64,000 bases of DNA from Pseudomonas syringae KCTC 12500 (GCF_000507185.2 NZ_AYTM02000002.1:3941501-4005500), one strand, 5' to 3'; positions 24,772 through 33,922 are shown, counted from the stretch's first letter. Notes: generated from the letters alone by a model not told the origin. Numbers and translations: made by a program.

Positions 24772-25590
24772 TTGTAGCCGCGAACTTGTTCGCGAAGGAG
24801 TCGATGCATTTCCTGCGTCAGGAATAGCGCTTTCGCGAACAAGTTCGCTCCTACAGGTTATCCGCGAGCTTTTGTAGGAGGAATAGCGCTTTCGCGAACA
24901 AGTTCGCTCCTACAGGTTATCCGCGAGCTTTTGTAGGAGCGAACTTGTTCGCGAAGAGGTCGGTGCAGTCGATGCATTTCCTGCGTCAGGAATGGCGCTT
25001 TTGCGAACAAGTTCGCTCCTGCAGGTTATCCGTGAGCTTTTGTAGGAGCGAACTTGTTCGCGAAGAGGGCGGTGCAGTCGATGCATTTCCTGCGTCAGAA
25101 ATAGCGCTTTCGCGAACAAGTTCGCTCCTGCAGGTTATCCGCGAGCTTTTGTAGGAGCGAACTTGTTCGCGAAGAGGGCGGTGCAGTCGATGCATTTCCT
25201 GCGTCAGGAATAGCGCTTTCGCGAACAAGTTCGCTCCTGCAGGTTATCCGCGAGCTTTTGTAGGAGCGAACTTGTTCGCGAAGAGGGCGGTGCAGTCGAT
25301 GCATTTCCTGCGTCAGAAATAGCGCTTTCGCGAACAAGTTCGCTCCTGCAGGTTATCCGCGAGCTTTTGTAGCGAACTTGTTCGCGAAGAGAGTGGTGCA
25401 GTCGATGCATTTCCTGCGTCAGGAATAGCGCTTTCGCGAACAAGTTCGCTCCTACAGGTTATCCGCGAGCTTTTGTAGAGGCGAACTTGTTCGCGAAGAG
25501 GGTGGTGCAGTCGATGCATTTCCTGCGTCAGGAATAGCGCTTTCGCGAACAAGTTCGCTCCTACAGGTTATCCGCGAGCTTTTGTAGGAG
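24772..25590. repeat. tandem array of ~109-bp paired-REP units
   Basis: Each unit has a forward REP (TGTAGGAGCGAACTTGTTCG), a spacer with the small hairpin TTCCTG-CGT-CAGGAA, an inverted REP (CGCGAACAAGTTCGCTCCTA), and a joint GGTTATCCGCGAGCTTT. Regular units begin at 24932, 25041, 25150, 25259, 25368, 25474 and 25583; the period is 109 except 106 where GGA is lost. A degenerate unit begins at 24772 and a short deleted unit at 24873. The last unit is split by an IS110-type element and resumes at 26769. REPs with a GTAG head are typical substrates of RAYT transposases; no RAYT gene is in the window. Confidence 0.92.
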
Positions 25591-25613
25591 ATTCTATGGT
25601 TTTGGGAAAGCCC

Positions 25614-26561
25614 TCAAGCCACTTTTGTTTGATATTCGCTCTGGTTCTTTAACAGAGCGAAGACTACTCGAGCCAACTTTCGGGAGAGCATGACCAGCGC
25701 TTGAGTTGTACTAAAGCCACGCTTTCTCTGCTCTTCATAAAAAGGCTTCCAGGCCGGCGTACGGCTCCCGGACATAGCCGCGTTGTGCAGCAACCGTCGG
25801 GCTTCTGGATCGCCGCGTTTGGTCAATCGACGAGGTCCATCACTTTGCCCTGATTTGGATACTCTCAGGTCCAGCCCAAGAAACGCGATAAAGGCGTTCG
25901 CTCCGCTGAACTCGCCTCGCTGAAAAGAAGTGACCAAACGAGCTGCAGTCAGAAAGCCGATCCCCTCTACTTTCATACAGCGGTTGACCTGCCTCATCAG
26001 CCCGGCTTCCTGCAGTACATCGCGAATCTTCTTTTCAACGAGCGCCTCAAATCGTTTCATCGAGTTGACCTGATTGGCGAACGCTGTTCTCAGAAAAGGC
26101 TCGTTGGTCCAGCTTTGTACCAGGCCAGTACGAGCCTGAACCAAGGCTGCACGACGTCGGAACAGGCTCAGAAGCTGCCGATAAAGCGGGCTCGCAGGTA
26201 TCCAGGGCCGCAACTCATCAAGCTCGTTTTTCAGGTATCGGGCCAACAAACGAGCATCTTGGGCATCGGTTTTGGCGCGTATGTTGACGCCTTTACGGTA
26301 ATGACTGAGCTGATAGCCATCCACCATATAAATGTCACAGCCTGCTTCGTGGGCCGCATCCGCGAACAGGACGTGATAGACGTTAGTGGCTTCGATGGCG
26401 ATGGCGCAGCTGCTCGCCAAGGCCTTCAGCCATTGGGTGATGGCGACTTTGGTATTGGGGATTGCCTCAAGTCGATCATATTGATCGTGGTAGATCACCA
26501 GCTCATTCTTGGCGACATCTACACCGATGATCGGTTTTTGCAGAGTAACCCGCATTGCCAT
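25614..26561 (-). CDS. IS110-family transposase (bridge-RNA-guided recombinase)
   Basis: A 315-residue DEDD recombinase. The RuvC-like N-terminal domain has D15 (IGVDVAK), E57 (IEATN), D99 and D102 (KTDAQDA). The C-terminal transposase_20 domain contains VEGIGFLTAARLV, AFLGLDLR and the serine-bearing HNAAMSGS (probable nucleophile near S264). ATG at 26561 is preceded by an excellent ribosome site, GAGGAGGCGTT. The frame is intact, so the element may be active. It is transcribed leftwards, downstream of the predicted bridge RNA. Confidence 0.95.
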   Translation of the reverse strand: MAMRVTLQKPIIGVDVAKNELVIYHDQYDRLEAIPNTKVAITQWLKALASSCAIAIEATNVYHVLFADAAHEAGCDIYMVDGYQLSHYRKGVNIRAKTDAQDARLLARYLKNELDELRPWIPASPLYRQLLSLFRRRAALVQARTGLVQSWTNEPFLRTAFANQVNSMKRFEALVEKKIRDVLQEAGLMRQVNRCMKVEGIGFLTAARLVTSFQRGEFSGANAFIAFLGLDLRVSKSGQSDGPRRLTKRGDPEARRLLHNAAMSGSRTPAWKPFYEEQRKRGFSTTQALVMLSRKLARVVFALLKNQSEYQTKVA

Positions 26562-26587
26562 AACGCCTCCTCGGGGATAAGGTTTAC

Positions 26588-26757
26588 AGACTTGAAGGGG
26601 CCACCCAGAGGCGCAGGCTTGTTTCTATCGTAGGTTGTGAGCCTTAAGCATTCTTTATCGGCGCTTGGGTGAAAGGAGGAGGGGTGAAATCTCCTACGGG
26701 TCTGTACTGCGCGAACAGTCAGAAGCGAACTAAGTCCCTCCTCCTCCCTTCAAGTCT
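26588..26757 (-). ncRNA. predicted IS110 bridge RNA
   Basis: About 170 nt on the transposase strand, closed by a perfect 12-bp stem: AGACTTGAAGGG (26757-26746) with CCCTTCAAGTCT (26599-26588). Inside are two arms. The target arm is closed by AGGAGGAGGG/CCCTCCTCCT (26745-26736 and 26683-26674) and holds AGTTCGCT (26731-26724), a TCTG/CAGA stem, and GTAGGAG (26697-26691). AGTTCGCT equals the left target strand and GTAGGAG is complementary to the right target CTCCTAC, exactly the REP site occupied. The donor arm is closed by CACCC/GGGTG and GCGC/GCGC (26671-26661 and 26614-26602) and contains AGAAT and ACAAG, matching the element's own ends. The size resembles the known IS621 bridge RNA. Confidence 0.85.
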
Positions 26758-26766
26758 TACCATACA

Positions 26767-26832
26767 AGCGAACTTGTTCGCGAAGAGGGCGGTGCAGTCG
26801 ATGCATTTCCTGCGTCAGAAATAATGCTTTCG
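26767..26832. repeat. remainder of REP array after the IS
   Basis: From the AG core at 26767 the interrupted REP unit continues: CGAACTTGTTCGCGAAGAGG, the spacer with TTCCTG-CGT-CAGAAA, and then a degenerate end near 26832 that lacks the inverted REP. It proves that the array existed before the IS110 element arrived. Confidence 0.88.
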
Positions 26833-26903
26833 TTTTCGCTTGGGCGCGGCTCTTGTCCGCGTTTGCTATCATTGCCGCTCGCTTGCACAGGCCCAAACCC
26901 TCC

Positions 26904-27371
26904 ATGCTTTTCCTGATCGCCTACATCAGCAGTGTCGTGCTGATCAACTTCGCCTTTTCCAGTGCGCCGCATCTGGACATGATCTGGTCTGCCTGGGGCG
27001 GGTTGGTGTTCATGTTGCGGGACATGGTGCAGATTCGCTTTGGCCACGGCGCGATCATTGCCATGCTGGTGGCGCTGGTTCTGTCATATGTCACCAGCGA
27101 CCCCACCATCGCCCTGGCCAGCGCCACGGCGTTTGCGGTTTCCGAGTGCATTGACTGGCTGGTGTTCAGCATTACCAGACGCCCGTTACGTGATCGGTTG
27201 TGGATCAGCTCGGCGCTCAGCATTCCACTGGATACCTTTATCTTCTTCGGCATGATCGACGCCCTGACGGCGCCGGTCGTGCTCACCGCGCTGGCATCGA
27301 AGTTCGCCGGCGTTACCATTGTCTGGATGATCATGGCCTGGCGGGCGCGCAACAGTGCCTGTCCAGGCTGA
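26904..27371 (+). CDS. VUT-family (queuosine precursor transporter-like) membrane protein
   Basis: A 155-residue integral inner-membrane protein with about five or six hydrophobic helices. I start at ATG 26904 (MLFLIAYISS). The sequence features FAVSECIDWLVFSITRRPLRDRLWISS and PLDTFIFFGM are characteristic of the VUT/YhhQ group, which includes preQ0/preQ1 importers; the substrate here is not certain. It precedes purT by 103 bases on the same strand. Confidence 0.82.
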   Translation: MLFLIAYISSVVLINFAFSSAPHLDMIWSAWGGLVFMLRDMVQIRFGHGAIIAMLVALVLSYVTSDPTIALASATAFAVSECIDWLVFSITRRPLRDRLWISSALSIPLDTFIFFGMIDALTAPVVLTALASKFAGVTIVWMIMAWRARNSACPG

Positions 27372-27474
27372 GCGCCCATTTGTCGGGGCTTCGTGGTAAA
27401 TTGCGCGCCTTTCTTCACAGCGGTTGCTTGCATACGGCGGGCAGCCCTCGACATCTGCTTCACGAGGACCTGAG

Positions 27475-28656
27475 ATGACTCAAATCGGAACTCCACTGTC
27501 GCCCACCGCGACGCGCGTATTGTTCTGCGGCAGCGGCGAACTGGGCAAGGAAGTCGTGATCGAGCTGCAGCGCCTTGGCGTTGAAGTGATCGCTGTTGAC
27601 CGTTACGAGAACGCGCCGGCCATGCAGGTCGCTCATCGCAGCCATGTGATCAACATGCTCGACGGTGCGGCACTGCGCGCGGTCATCGAGGCCGAGAAGC
27701 CGCATTTCATCGTTCCGGAAATCGAAGCCATCGCCACCTCGACGCTGGTCGAGCTTGAGGCCGAAGGTTTCACCGTGATCCCGACCGCACGTGCCGCGCA
27801 GCTGACCATGAACCGCGAAGGCATTCGTCGTCTGGCAGCCGAAGAGCTGAAGCTGCCGACCTCGCCTTACCACTTTGCCGACACCTTCGAGGCGTACAGC
27901 AAGGCGGTCGAAGACCTCGGTTTCCCGTGTGTGGTCAAGCCGGTCATGAGTTCTTCGGGCAAAGGGCAGAGCCTGCTCAAGAGCACCGATGACGTACAGA
28001 AAGCCTGGGATTACGCGCAAGAGGGCGGTCGGGCTGGCAAGGGTCGCGTCATCGTCGAAGGCTTCATCGACTTCGATTACGAAATCACCCTGCTGACCGT
28101 GCGTCACATCGGTGGCACCACGTTCTGCGCGCCGGTTGGGCATCGTCAGGAAAAGGGCGACTATCAGGAATCCTGGCAGCCGCAGGCCATGAGCCCGGTT
28201 GCACTGGCAGAGTCCGAGCGGGTTGCCAAGGCGGTGACCGAGGCATTGGGTGGGCGCGGGATGTTTGGCGTCGAACTGTTTATCAAGGGCGATCAGGTGT
28301 GGTTCAGCGAAGTCTCGCCGCGCCCGCACGACACCGGTCTGGTGACACTGATTTCTCAGGACCTGTCGCAGTTTGCTCTGCACGCGCGCGCGATTCTTGG
28401 CCTGCCGATTCCGTTGATCCGCCAGTTCGGCCCGTCGGCTTCGGCAGTCATTCTGGTCGAGGGCCAGTCCACGCAAACCGCTTTCGCCAACCTCGGCGCT
28501 GCACTGGCCGAGCCTGATACCGCATTGCGTCTGTTCGGCAAGCCGGAAGTCAACGGTCAGCGGCGCATGGGCGTTGCCCTGGCGCGTGACGAGTCCATCG
28601 AAGAGGCCCGTGCCAAAGCGACCAGGGCATCGCAGGCGGTAAACGTAGAACTGTAG
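27475..28656 (+). CDS. purT: formate-dependent GAR transformylase
   Basis: Converts GAR, formate and ATP to FGAR in purine synthesis, an alternative to folate-dependent PurN. The 393-residue ATP-grasp enzyme shows [17 protein letters not shown], the ATP-grasp strand [30 protein letters not shown] and [13 protein letters not shown] at 27475 has a good Shine-Dalgarno sequence (GAGGACCTGAG), unlike the upstream start at 27424. FGAR made here is the substrate of PurL encoded at 17647. Confidence 0.97.
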   Translation: MTQIGTPLSPTATRVLFCGSGELGKEVVIELQRLGVEVIAVDRYENAPAMQVAHRSHVINMLDGAALRAVIEAEKPHFIVPEIEAIATSTLVELEAEGFTVIPTARAAQLTMNREGIRRLAAEELKLPTSPYHFADTFEAYSKAVEDLGFPCVVKPVMSSSGKGQSLLKSTDDVQKAWDYAQEGGRAGKGRVIVEGFIDFDYEITLLTVRHIGGTTFCAPVGHRQEKGDYQESWQPQAMSPVALAESERVAKAVTEALGGRGMFGVELFIKGDQVWFSEVSPRPHDTGLVTLISQDLSQFALHARAILGLPIPLIRQFGPSASAVILVEGQSTQTAFANLGAALAEPDTALRLFGKPEVNGQRRMGVALARDESIEEARAKATRASQAVNVEL

Positions 28657-28685
28657 GGGCGCAGCGGTAAGGCCTCAAGGCTCAA

Positions 28686-28720
28686 GCTGCAAGAAAGAGC
28701 ACCACGCTTCTTCTTGCAGC
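28686..28720. repeat. GCTGCAAG hairpin between purT and the MHS transporter gene
   Basis: Arms GCTGCAAGAA (28686-28695) and TTCTTGCAGC (28711-28720), followed by further TTGCAGC copies. It lies between convergent genes and may end both transcripts, although there is no T-run. It belongs with the similar hairpins at 1199-1316 and 40290-40321. Confidence 0.6.
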
Positions 28721-28734
28721 TTGCAGCTTGCAGC

Positions 28735-30045
28735 TCAAAGCTCTCTATCTCTCGTCTCTTTCAGGCTCAACACCGCCAGCACGCTGATCAGCGCTGCTGC
28801 AGACACATACCCGCCCACCCAGCTCAGGCCACCCATCGCCACCAGTTTCTGGGCGAAAAAGGGGGCGACCGACGCTCCGACGATTCCACCCAGGTTGTAG
28901 GCCGCCGATGCCCCGGTGTAGCGGACCTGTGTCGGGAACAGCTCCGGTAGCAGCGCGCCCATCGGCGCGAACGTGATGCCCATCAGAAACAGTTCGATGC
29001 ACAGAAACAGCGCCACAGCCCAGGTGCTGCCGTGGGTCAACAGCGGCTCCATGGTGAAACCTGACAGGATCGCCAGCACACCACCCGCAATCAACACTGG
29101 CTTGCGCCCGAAGCGATCACTCGCCAGTGCGGCCAGTGGTGTTGCCGCCGCCATGAACAGCACCGCAAAGCACAGCAGCCCCAGGAATGTCTCACGGGTA
29201 TAGCCCAGCGTGGCCACGCCGTAGCTCAACGAAAACACCGTTGAGATATAAAACAGCGCGTAGCAGACCACCATCGACGCTGCACCGAGCAGCATGGGTT
29301 TCCAGTGCTGGCTGAAGGTCTCCACGATTGGCAGGCTGACCCGTTGGTGACGAGCCATGGCCTTGGCGAACACGGGTGTTTCTTCCAGCTTCAGGCGCAC
29401 GTAAAGCCCGACCATGACCAGTACGGCACTGAGCAGAAATGGAATCCGCCAGCCCCACGAACGGAACTGCTCGTCATCCAGGGTCATGGCCAGCGCCAGA
29501 AACAGGCCGTTGGCTGCGAGGAAGCCGATCGAAGGGCCCAGTTGCGGAAACATGCCGAACCAGGCGCGCTTGCCTTTCGGGGCATTCTCGGTCGCCAGCA
29601 GCGCCGCGCCACCCCATTCGCCACCCAGGCCAAGTCCCTGACCGAAACGCAGCACACATAACAGAATCGGCGCCCATGCCCCGATCGTCGCGTAACCGGG
29701 CAATACGCCGATCAGCGTGGTGCAGATACCCATCAACAGCAGCGAGGCCACCAGCGTCGACTTGCGTCCGATCCGGTCGCCGAAGTGACCGAACAGCGCC
29801 GACCCCAGGGGGCGAGCGAGAAAGGCGATGCCGAAGGTCAGAAATGACGACAGCATCTGGGCTGTGCCCGAGGTCTGTGGGAAAAATACCGGACCGATCA
29901 CCAGAGCGGCGGCGGTGGCATAAACGTAAAAGTCGTAGAACTCGATGGCTGTGCCGATGAAGCTGGCCGTAGCGACGCGGGTCGTCGAATTCACCGGCTT
30001 TGCGGGCGCGTCTTGGTCTTCGCGAGAGAGCAGGGTGCTGGTCAT
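28735..30045 (-). CDS. MHS-family MFS transporter (ShiA/YhjE-like)
   Basis: A 436-residue, twelve-helix proton symporter of the metabolite:H+ symporter family. Typical marks are GTAIEFYDFYVYATAAAL in helix 1, GHFGDRIGRKSTL between helices 2 and 3, and RFGQGLGLGGEWGGAALLA in helix 4. Relatives carry shikimate, alpha-ketoglutarate, betaine or other organic acids; the substrate here is unknown. ATG at 30045 has AGGA upstream and is preferred to the open extension to 30105. Confidence 0.88.
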   Translation of the reverse strand: MTSTLLSREDQDAPAKPVNSTTRVATASFIGTAIEFYDFYVYATAAALVIGPVFFPQTSGTAQMLSSFLTFGIAFLARPLGSALFGHFGDRIGRKSTLVASLLLMGICTTLIGVLPGYATIGAWAPILLCVLRFGQGLGLGGEWGGAALLATENAPKGKRAWFGMFPQLGPSIGFLAANGLFLALAMTLDDEQFRSWGWRIPFLLSAVLVMVGLYVRLKLEETPVFAKAMARHQRVSLPIVETFSQHWKPMLLGAASMVVCYALFYISTVFSLSYGVATLGYTRETFLGLLCFAVLFMAAATPLAALASDRFGRKPVLIAGGVLAILSGFTMEPLLTHGSTWAVALFLCIELFLMGITFAPMGALLPELFPTQVRYTGASAAYNLGGIVGASVAPFFAQKLVAMGGLSWVGGYVSAAALISVLAVLSLKETRDREL

Positions 30046-30203
30046 GCGGATTTCCTGACAGTCGACTCGCCGGTCGGCAACGACCGTACTCCGGCAAGCG
30101 TGCATTTATTGTGATTGTGGTTACAGCGTCGAGCAGAGTAACCCGAATGGGTCGAGAGGCAAGGGCGGTGCAGGAATCTATTTGAAGGCAGACAGCTATT
30201 TAG

Positions 30204-31451
30204 CTATTTGAAGGTGCGGACCAGTGTGTTCTGCCACATGGCGACACGCTTGACTCGGTTGTCCTCGGTCTCGAGGATTTCCAGTCGGTAAGGCCCTATC
30301 TTCAAGCACACCGGAGCGTCCGGGATGGTCTCGAGTGCTTCGGTAACCAGTCCGTTGACAGTTTTCGGACCGTCTGAGGGCAGGTGCCAGCTAAGGCTCT
30401 TGTTCAAATCGCGGATGGACGCTGCGCCTTCGACTTCCAGACGCCCGTCGTCCTGTTGTTTGACGTGCGGGTTATCCAGTCGCTGCTCGCTTTCGAACTC
30501 GCCGACAATCTCTTCGAGAATATCCTCGAGGGTGACGATGCCCAGCACTTCGCCGTATTCATCGACCACCACGCCGAGACGCCGTTGCTGTTTGTGAAAA
30601 TTCAGCAACTGCAACTGCAACGGGGTGCTTTCCGGCACGAAATAAGGCTCGTAGCAGACCGCCAGCAACTGCTCCTTGGTCAAGGTGCCCTTGGGCAGCA
30701 GGTGGCTGATGTCACGGGTATTGATGACGCCTTGCACCTGATTGATGTCGTTGTGATAAACCGGCAGGCGCGTGTGCCGTGAAATGATCAGGCGTTCGAT
30801 GATCATTTCCATGGGGTCATCAAGGTTGACGCCGTCCACTTCGTTGCGCGGGATCAGGATGTCATTGACCGTAATGCTGTCCAGCGCACGAATCCCTGAG
30901 AGCACGCTGGCGCGTGGCGAATATTCCTGAGCAGCATCGTTGCGTGGAGTGTTTTGCGTATCGTCTTCGAAGGCCTGATCCTGCTGCTGTACAGCACGTG
31001 ACAGGAAGGGGCGCAGCAGTGTCTTGGCCAGAACATTGAACACGTAGGCCAGCGGCCAGACGATCTTCATCGGAATGCGCAGTACGCTGTTGCCCAGCAG
31101 CAGCGTCGAGACAGGGTGGCGGTTCGCCAGGCGGCGGGGCATGTATTCGGCGAACACCAGCATGATGCTCACAGTACCGAGCCAGGCCACGGTCGGACCG
31201 TTGTAGAACCAGTAATTGGCGGCGATAAGCGTCGCGATGACGGTGATCAGTACCCTGATCAGGGTATTGCCCAGAATCAGACTGTTCAGGTTGAACGCCA
31301 GCTCGGGGAGCGGCGCCGACTTTTCCGGGCGGCTGGCGGCGCGCATCGCCTTGACCTGATGATGAGCGGCCTCGACCGCGGTCAGCAGGCCGGCCCACAG
31401 CAGCAGTAGGGCGAGGACACCGAGCAACGGGCCCAGGGGCAGATTATCCAT
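30204..31451 (-). CDS. CNNM/CorC-family transporter protein
   Basis: A 415-residue inner-membrane protein of the HlyC/CorC (CNNM, YfjD/CorB-like) family. It has an N-terminal CNNM (DUF21) membrane domain (~1-180; the AEYMPRRLA motif), two CBS domains (~190-320; LIPRNEVDGV, GVVVDEYGEVLGIVTLEDI) and a C-terminal transporter-associated domain (~335-415; IRDLNKSL). Relatives affect Mg2+ or Co2+ efflux. It is 12 bases from the CcsA-like gene and in the same direction, so they form an operon. Confidence 0.9.
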   Translation of the reverse strand: MDNLPLGPLLGVLALLLLWAGLLTAVEAAHHQVKAMRAASRPEKSAPLPELAFNLNSLILGNTLIRVLITVIATLIAANYWFYNGPTVAWLGTVSIMLVFAEYMPRRLANRHPVSTLLLGNSVLRIPMKIVWPLAYVFNVLAKTLLRPFLSRAVQQQDQAFEDDTQNTPRNDAAQEYSPRASVLSGIRALDSITVNDILIPRNEVDGVNLDDPMEMIIERLIISRHTRLPVYHNDINQVQGVINTRDISHLLPKGTLTKEQLLAVCYEPYFVPESTPLQLQLLNFHKQQRRLGVVVDEYGEVLGIVTLEDILEEIVGEFESEQRLDNPHVKQQDDGRLEVEGAASIRDLNKSLSWHLPSDGPKTVNGLVTEALETIPDAPVCLKIGPYRLEILETEDNRVKRVAMWQNTLVRTFK

Positions 31452-31463
31452 GATCAGGGCCCG

Positions 31464-32276
31464 TCAGATGTGCAGGATGAATTCGCGTACCAGCTTGCTG
31501 CCGAAATAGGCGAGCATCAGCAGGCAGAAGCCGCCCAGGGTCCAGCGAATAGCCTTGTGCCCACGCCATCCAAGGCGGTTACGGCCCCATAGCAGCACAC
31601 TGAACACGATCCAGGCCAGGCAGGCCAGCAGGGTCTTGTGCACCAGATGCTGGGCAAACAGGTTTTCGACGAACAGCCAGCCGGAAATCAGCGACAGCGA
31701 GAGCAACGACCAGCCAGCCCACAGGAAGCCGAACAGCAGGCTTTCCATGGTTTGCAACGGCGGGAAGTTCTTGATCAGCCCGGAAGGGTGCTTGTGCTTG
31801 AGGCGATAGTCCTGCAACAGCAGCAGCAGTGCCTGGAATGCAGCAATGGTAAACATCCCGTAAGCCAGCAGCGACAGCAGGATGTGGCTGAGTATGCCGG
31901 GCTCTTCCATAATCGGCTGCACGGTGCCGCTAGGGGCGAACTGGGCGAGCAGTACAGTAACCATGCCCAGCGGGAACAACAGCACCAGCAGGTTTTCCAC
32001 CGGGATGCGCGACGTGGCGATCAGGGTGACGACGATCACCGAAGCCGCGATAAGGCTGGCGGAGTTGAAAAAGTCCAGGCCAAGGCCGACCGAGTGCATC
32101 AGTTGGGAAAACAGACCAATGGCATGTGCGATGACCGCCAGCGTACCGAGCACGCAAAGCAGCCGCTTGTCGGGCTTGACGGCCTGGCTCAGACGCAGGC
32201 TCTGATAGACGGTCGCAGCGGCATAGATGATGGCGGCGGCGAGGCTGGGAAGCAGGCTGGGTGGCAAAGGGGACAT
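31464..32276 (-). CDS. CcsA-like cytochrome c assembly family membrane protein (YpjD)
   Basis: A 270-residue protein with about eight hydrophobic helices. ATG 32276 begins MSPLPPSLLPS; the frame extends upstream but lacks a plausible start. It belongs to the CcsA/YpjD group, seen in the segment LLSLLAYGMFTIAAFQALLL and the conserved WAGW. Despite the family name it is usually found next to ffh and CorC-like genes in pseudomonads and lacks a proven role in haem delivery. It is divergent from ffh. Confidence 0.85.
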   Translation of the reverse strand: MSPLPPSLLPSLAAAIIYAAATVYQSLRLSQAVKPDKRLLCVLGTLAVIAHAIGLFSQLMHSVGLGLDFFNSASLIAASVIVVTLIATSRIPVENLLVLLFPLGMVTVLLAQFAPSGTVQPIMEEPGILSHILLSLLAYGMFTIAAFQALLLLLQDYRLKHKHPSGLIKNFPPLQTMESLLFGFLWAGWSLLSLSLISGWLFVENLFAQHLVHKTLLACLAWIVFSVLLWGRNRLGWRGHKAIRWTLGGFCLLMLAYFGSKLVREFILHI

Positions 32277-32383
32277 AGATCCTGATGGACGGGCCTGAAA
32301 GACGCTGAGTTTGGCATAGAACCGGTAAATCACGAAAGACCACAGAAGCAGTCTGCGTGGTGTCCGTGCGACGGAGTCTTCGC

Positions 32384-32389
32384 TATAAT
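32384..32389 (+). promoter_or_regulatory. probable -10 box of ffh
   Basis: TATAAT in the CcsA-like/ffh divergent region, followed by a GC-rich stretch, 100 bases before the ffh start. The -35 hexamer 17 bases upstream (TGTCCG) is poor. Confidence 0.4.
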
Positions 32390-32488
32390 CTGCGACCTGC
32401 TCAAGCCGCAGGCTCGCCGAGCGCCATTTCTGCATTACGGGCCGGGCCGCATCAACCGGGGTTCGACGAGAGCCTGAAAGGATCGCGC

Positions 32489-33865
32489 ATGTTTGAAAAT
32501 CTGACTGACCGCCTCTCGCAGACGCTGCGCCATGTTACTGGCAAGGCCAAGCTGAACGAGGACAACATCAAAGATACCTTGCGCGAAGTGCGTATGGCGT
32601 TGCTCGAAGCCGACGTCGCCTTGCCGGTGGTCAAAGACTTCGTCAACAACGTCAAGGAACGCGCCGTCGGCACTGAGGTGTCGCGCAGCCTGACCCCGGG
32701 TCAGGCGTTCGTGAAGATCGTCCAGGCCGAACTTGAAAGCCTGATGGGTGCGGCCAACGAAGACCTGGTGCTCAACGTCACGCCGCCTGCCGTCATCCTG
32801 ATGGCGGGTTTGCAGGGCGCGGGCAAGACCACCACTGCCGGCAAGCTGGCGCGCTTCCTTAAAGAGCGCAAGAAGAAAACCGTGATGGTGGTGTCGGTCG
32901 ACGTTTATCGTCCCGCGGCCATCAAGCAGCTCGAAACCCTGGCCAACGACATCGGCGTGACGTTCTTCGCCTCCGACATCAGCCAGAAGCCGGTGGACAT
33001 CGCCCAGGCGGCCATTAAAGAAGCCAGGCTCAAGTTCATTGACGTGGTCATCGTCGACACTGCCGGTCGTTTGCACGTCGATGTCGAGATGATGGGCGAG
33101 ATCCAGGCGCTGCACGCGGCGGTCAAACCGGCCGAGACGCTGTTCGTGGTCGATGCCATGACCGGCCAGGATGCGGCCAACACCGCCAAGGCCTTCGGTG
33201 ACGCACTGCCGCTGACCGGCGTGATCCTCACCAAGGTCGACGGTGATGCGCGCGGTGGTGCGGCGCTGTCGGTGCGTGCCATTACCGGCAAACCGATCAA
33301 GTTCATCGGTATGGGCGAGAAGAGCGAGGCGCTGGAGCCGTTTCACCCGGACCGCATCGCGTCGCGCATCCTCGGCATGGGCGATGTGCTCAGCCTTATC
33401 GAGCAGGCCGAACAGACCCTCGACAAGGACAAGGCCGACAAGCTGGCGAAAAAGCTCAAGAAGGGCAAGGGCTTCGACCTCGAAGACTTCCGCGACCAGT
33501 TGCAGCAGATGAAGAACATGGGTGGTCTTGGCGGCCTGATGGACAAACTGCCGAGCATCGGCGGCGTCAACCTGTCGCAGATGGGCAACGCCCAGGGCGC
33601 AGCGGAAAAACAGTTCAAGCAGATGGAAGCCATCATCAACTCGATGACCCCTGCCGAGCGCCGTGATCCGGATCTGGTCAGTGGTTCGCGCAAGCGCCGC
33701 ATTGCGATGGGTTCGGGCACTCAGGTTCAGGACATCGGGCGTCTGATCAAGCAGCACAAGCAGATGCAGAAGATGATGAAGAAATTCTCCGCTAAGGGCG
33801 GAATGGCCAAAATGATGCGCGGCATGGGTGGAATGTTCCCCGGCGGCGGCATGCCAAAAATGTAA
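32489..33865 (+). CDS. ffh: signal recognition particle protein Ffh
   Basis: The GTPase subunit of SRP that binds 4.5S RNA and hydrophobic signal sequences and targets ribosomes to FtsY. The 458 residues comprise the N domain, the G domain with GLQGAGKTTTAGKLA, VDVYRPAAI, DTAGR and TKVDGDARGG, and the Met-rich M domain (~300-458) with the RNA-binding SGSRKRRIAMGSG region and a Gly/Met tail. ATG at 32489 is preceded by GAAAGGA; the frame upstream to 32357 is not family-like. A terminator follows. Confidence 0.98.
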   Translation: MFENLTDRLSQTLRHVTGKAKLNEDNIKDTLREVRMALLEADVALPVVKDFVNNVKERAVGTEVSRSLTPGQAFVKIVQAELESLMGAANEDLVLNVTPPAVILMAGLQGAGKTTTAGKLARFLKERKKKTVMVVSVDVYRPAAIKQLETLANDIGVTFFASDISQKPVDIAQAAIKEARLKFIDVVIVDTAGRLHVDVEMMGEIQALHAAVKPAETLFVVDAMTGQDAANTAKAFGDALPLTGVILTKVDGDARGGAALSVRAITGKPIKFIGMGEKSEALEPFHPDRIASRILGMGDVLSLIEQAEQTLDKDKADKLAKKLKKGKGFDLEDFRDQLQQMKNMGGLGGLMDKLPSIGGVNLSQMGNAQGAAEKQFKQMEAIINSMTPAERRDPDLVSGSRKRRIAMGSGTQVQDIGRLIKQHKQMQKMMKKFSAKGGMAKMMRGMGGMFPGGGMPKM

Positions 33866-33922
33866 TTGCGTCGCGTGCAAGAGGCTTTGCACGCGTCCCA
33901 TCTGGGGGGTGACCCCCAGTCA

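Larger units (their letters stand above)
25591..26768 (-). mobile_element. IS110-group insertion sequence in a REP
   Basis: A 1178-bp element interrupting the last REP array unit. The left junction is TGTAGGAG then ATTCTATGG; the right junction is CCATACAAG then CGAACTTG. Removing the insert restores a perfect REP, and the dinucleotide AG (CT on the transposase strand) is present at both ends as the crossover core. There are no long terminal inverted repeats, only subterminal TATGGT/ACCATA. The long non-coding part (about 200 bp) is upstream of the transposase, the IS110-group (not IS1111-group) layout. IS621 of E. coli also targets REPs with a CT core. Confidence 0.88.

Noticed and set aside
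24910..25552. Series of near-identical 69-80-residue minus-strand reading frames
   Set aside because: They are translations of the REP units, in phase with the 109-bp period, with no ribosome sites and no independent protein character.
24772..25590. CRISPR-like regular repetition
   Set aside because: The whole ~109-bp unit, including the spacer part, is repeated; there are no unique spacers and no cas genes. It is a tandem paired-REP array.
32357..32488. N-terminal extension of Ffh
   Set aside because: The upstream frame includes the promoter region and lacks family similarity; ATG 32489 with its ribosome site gives the normal start.
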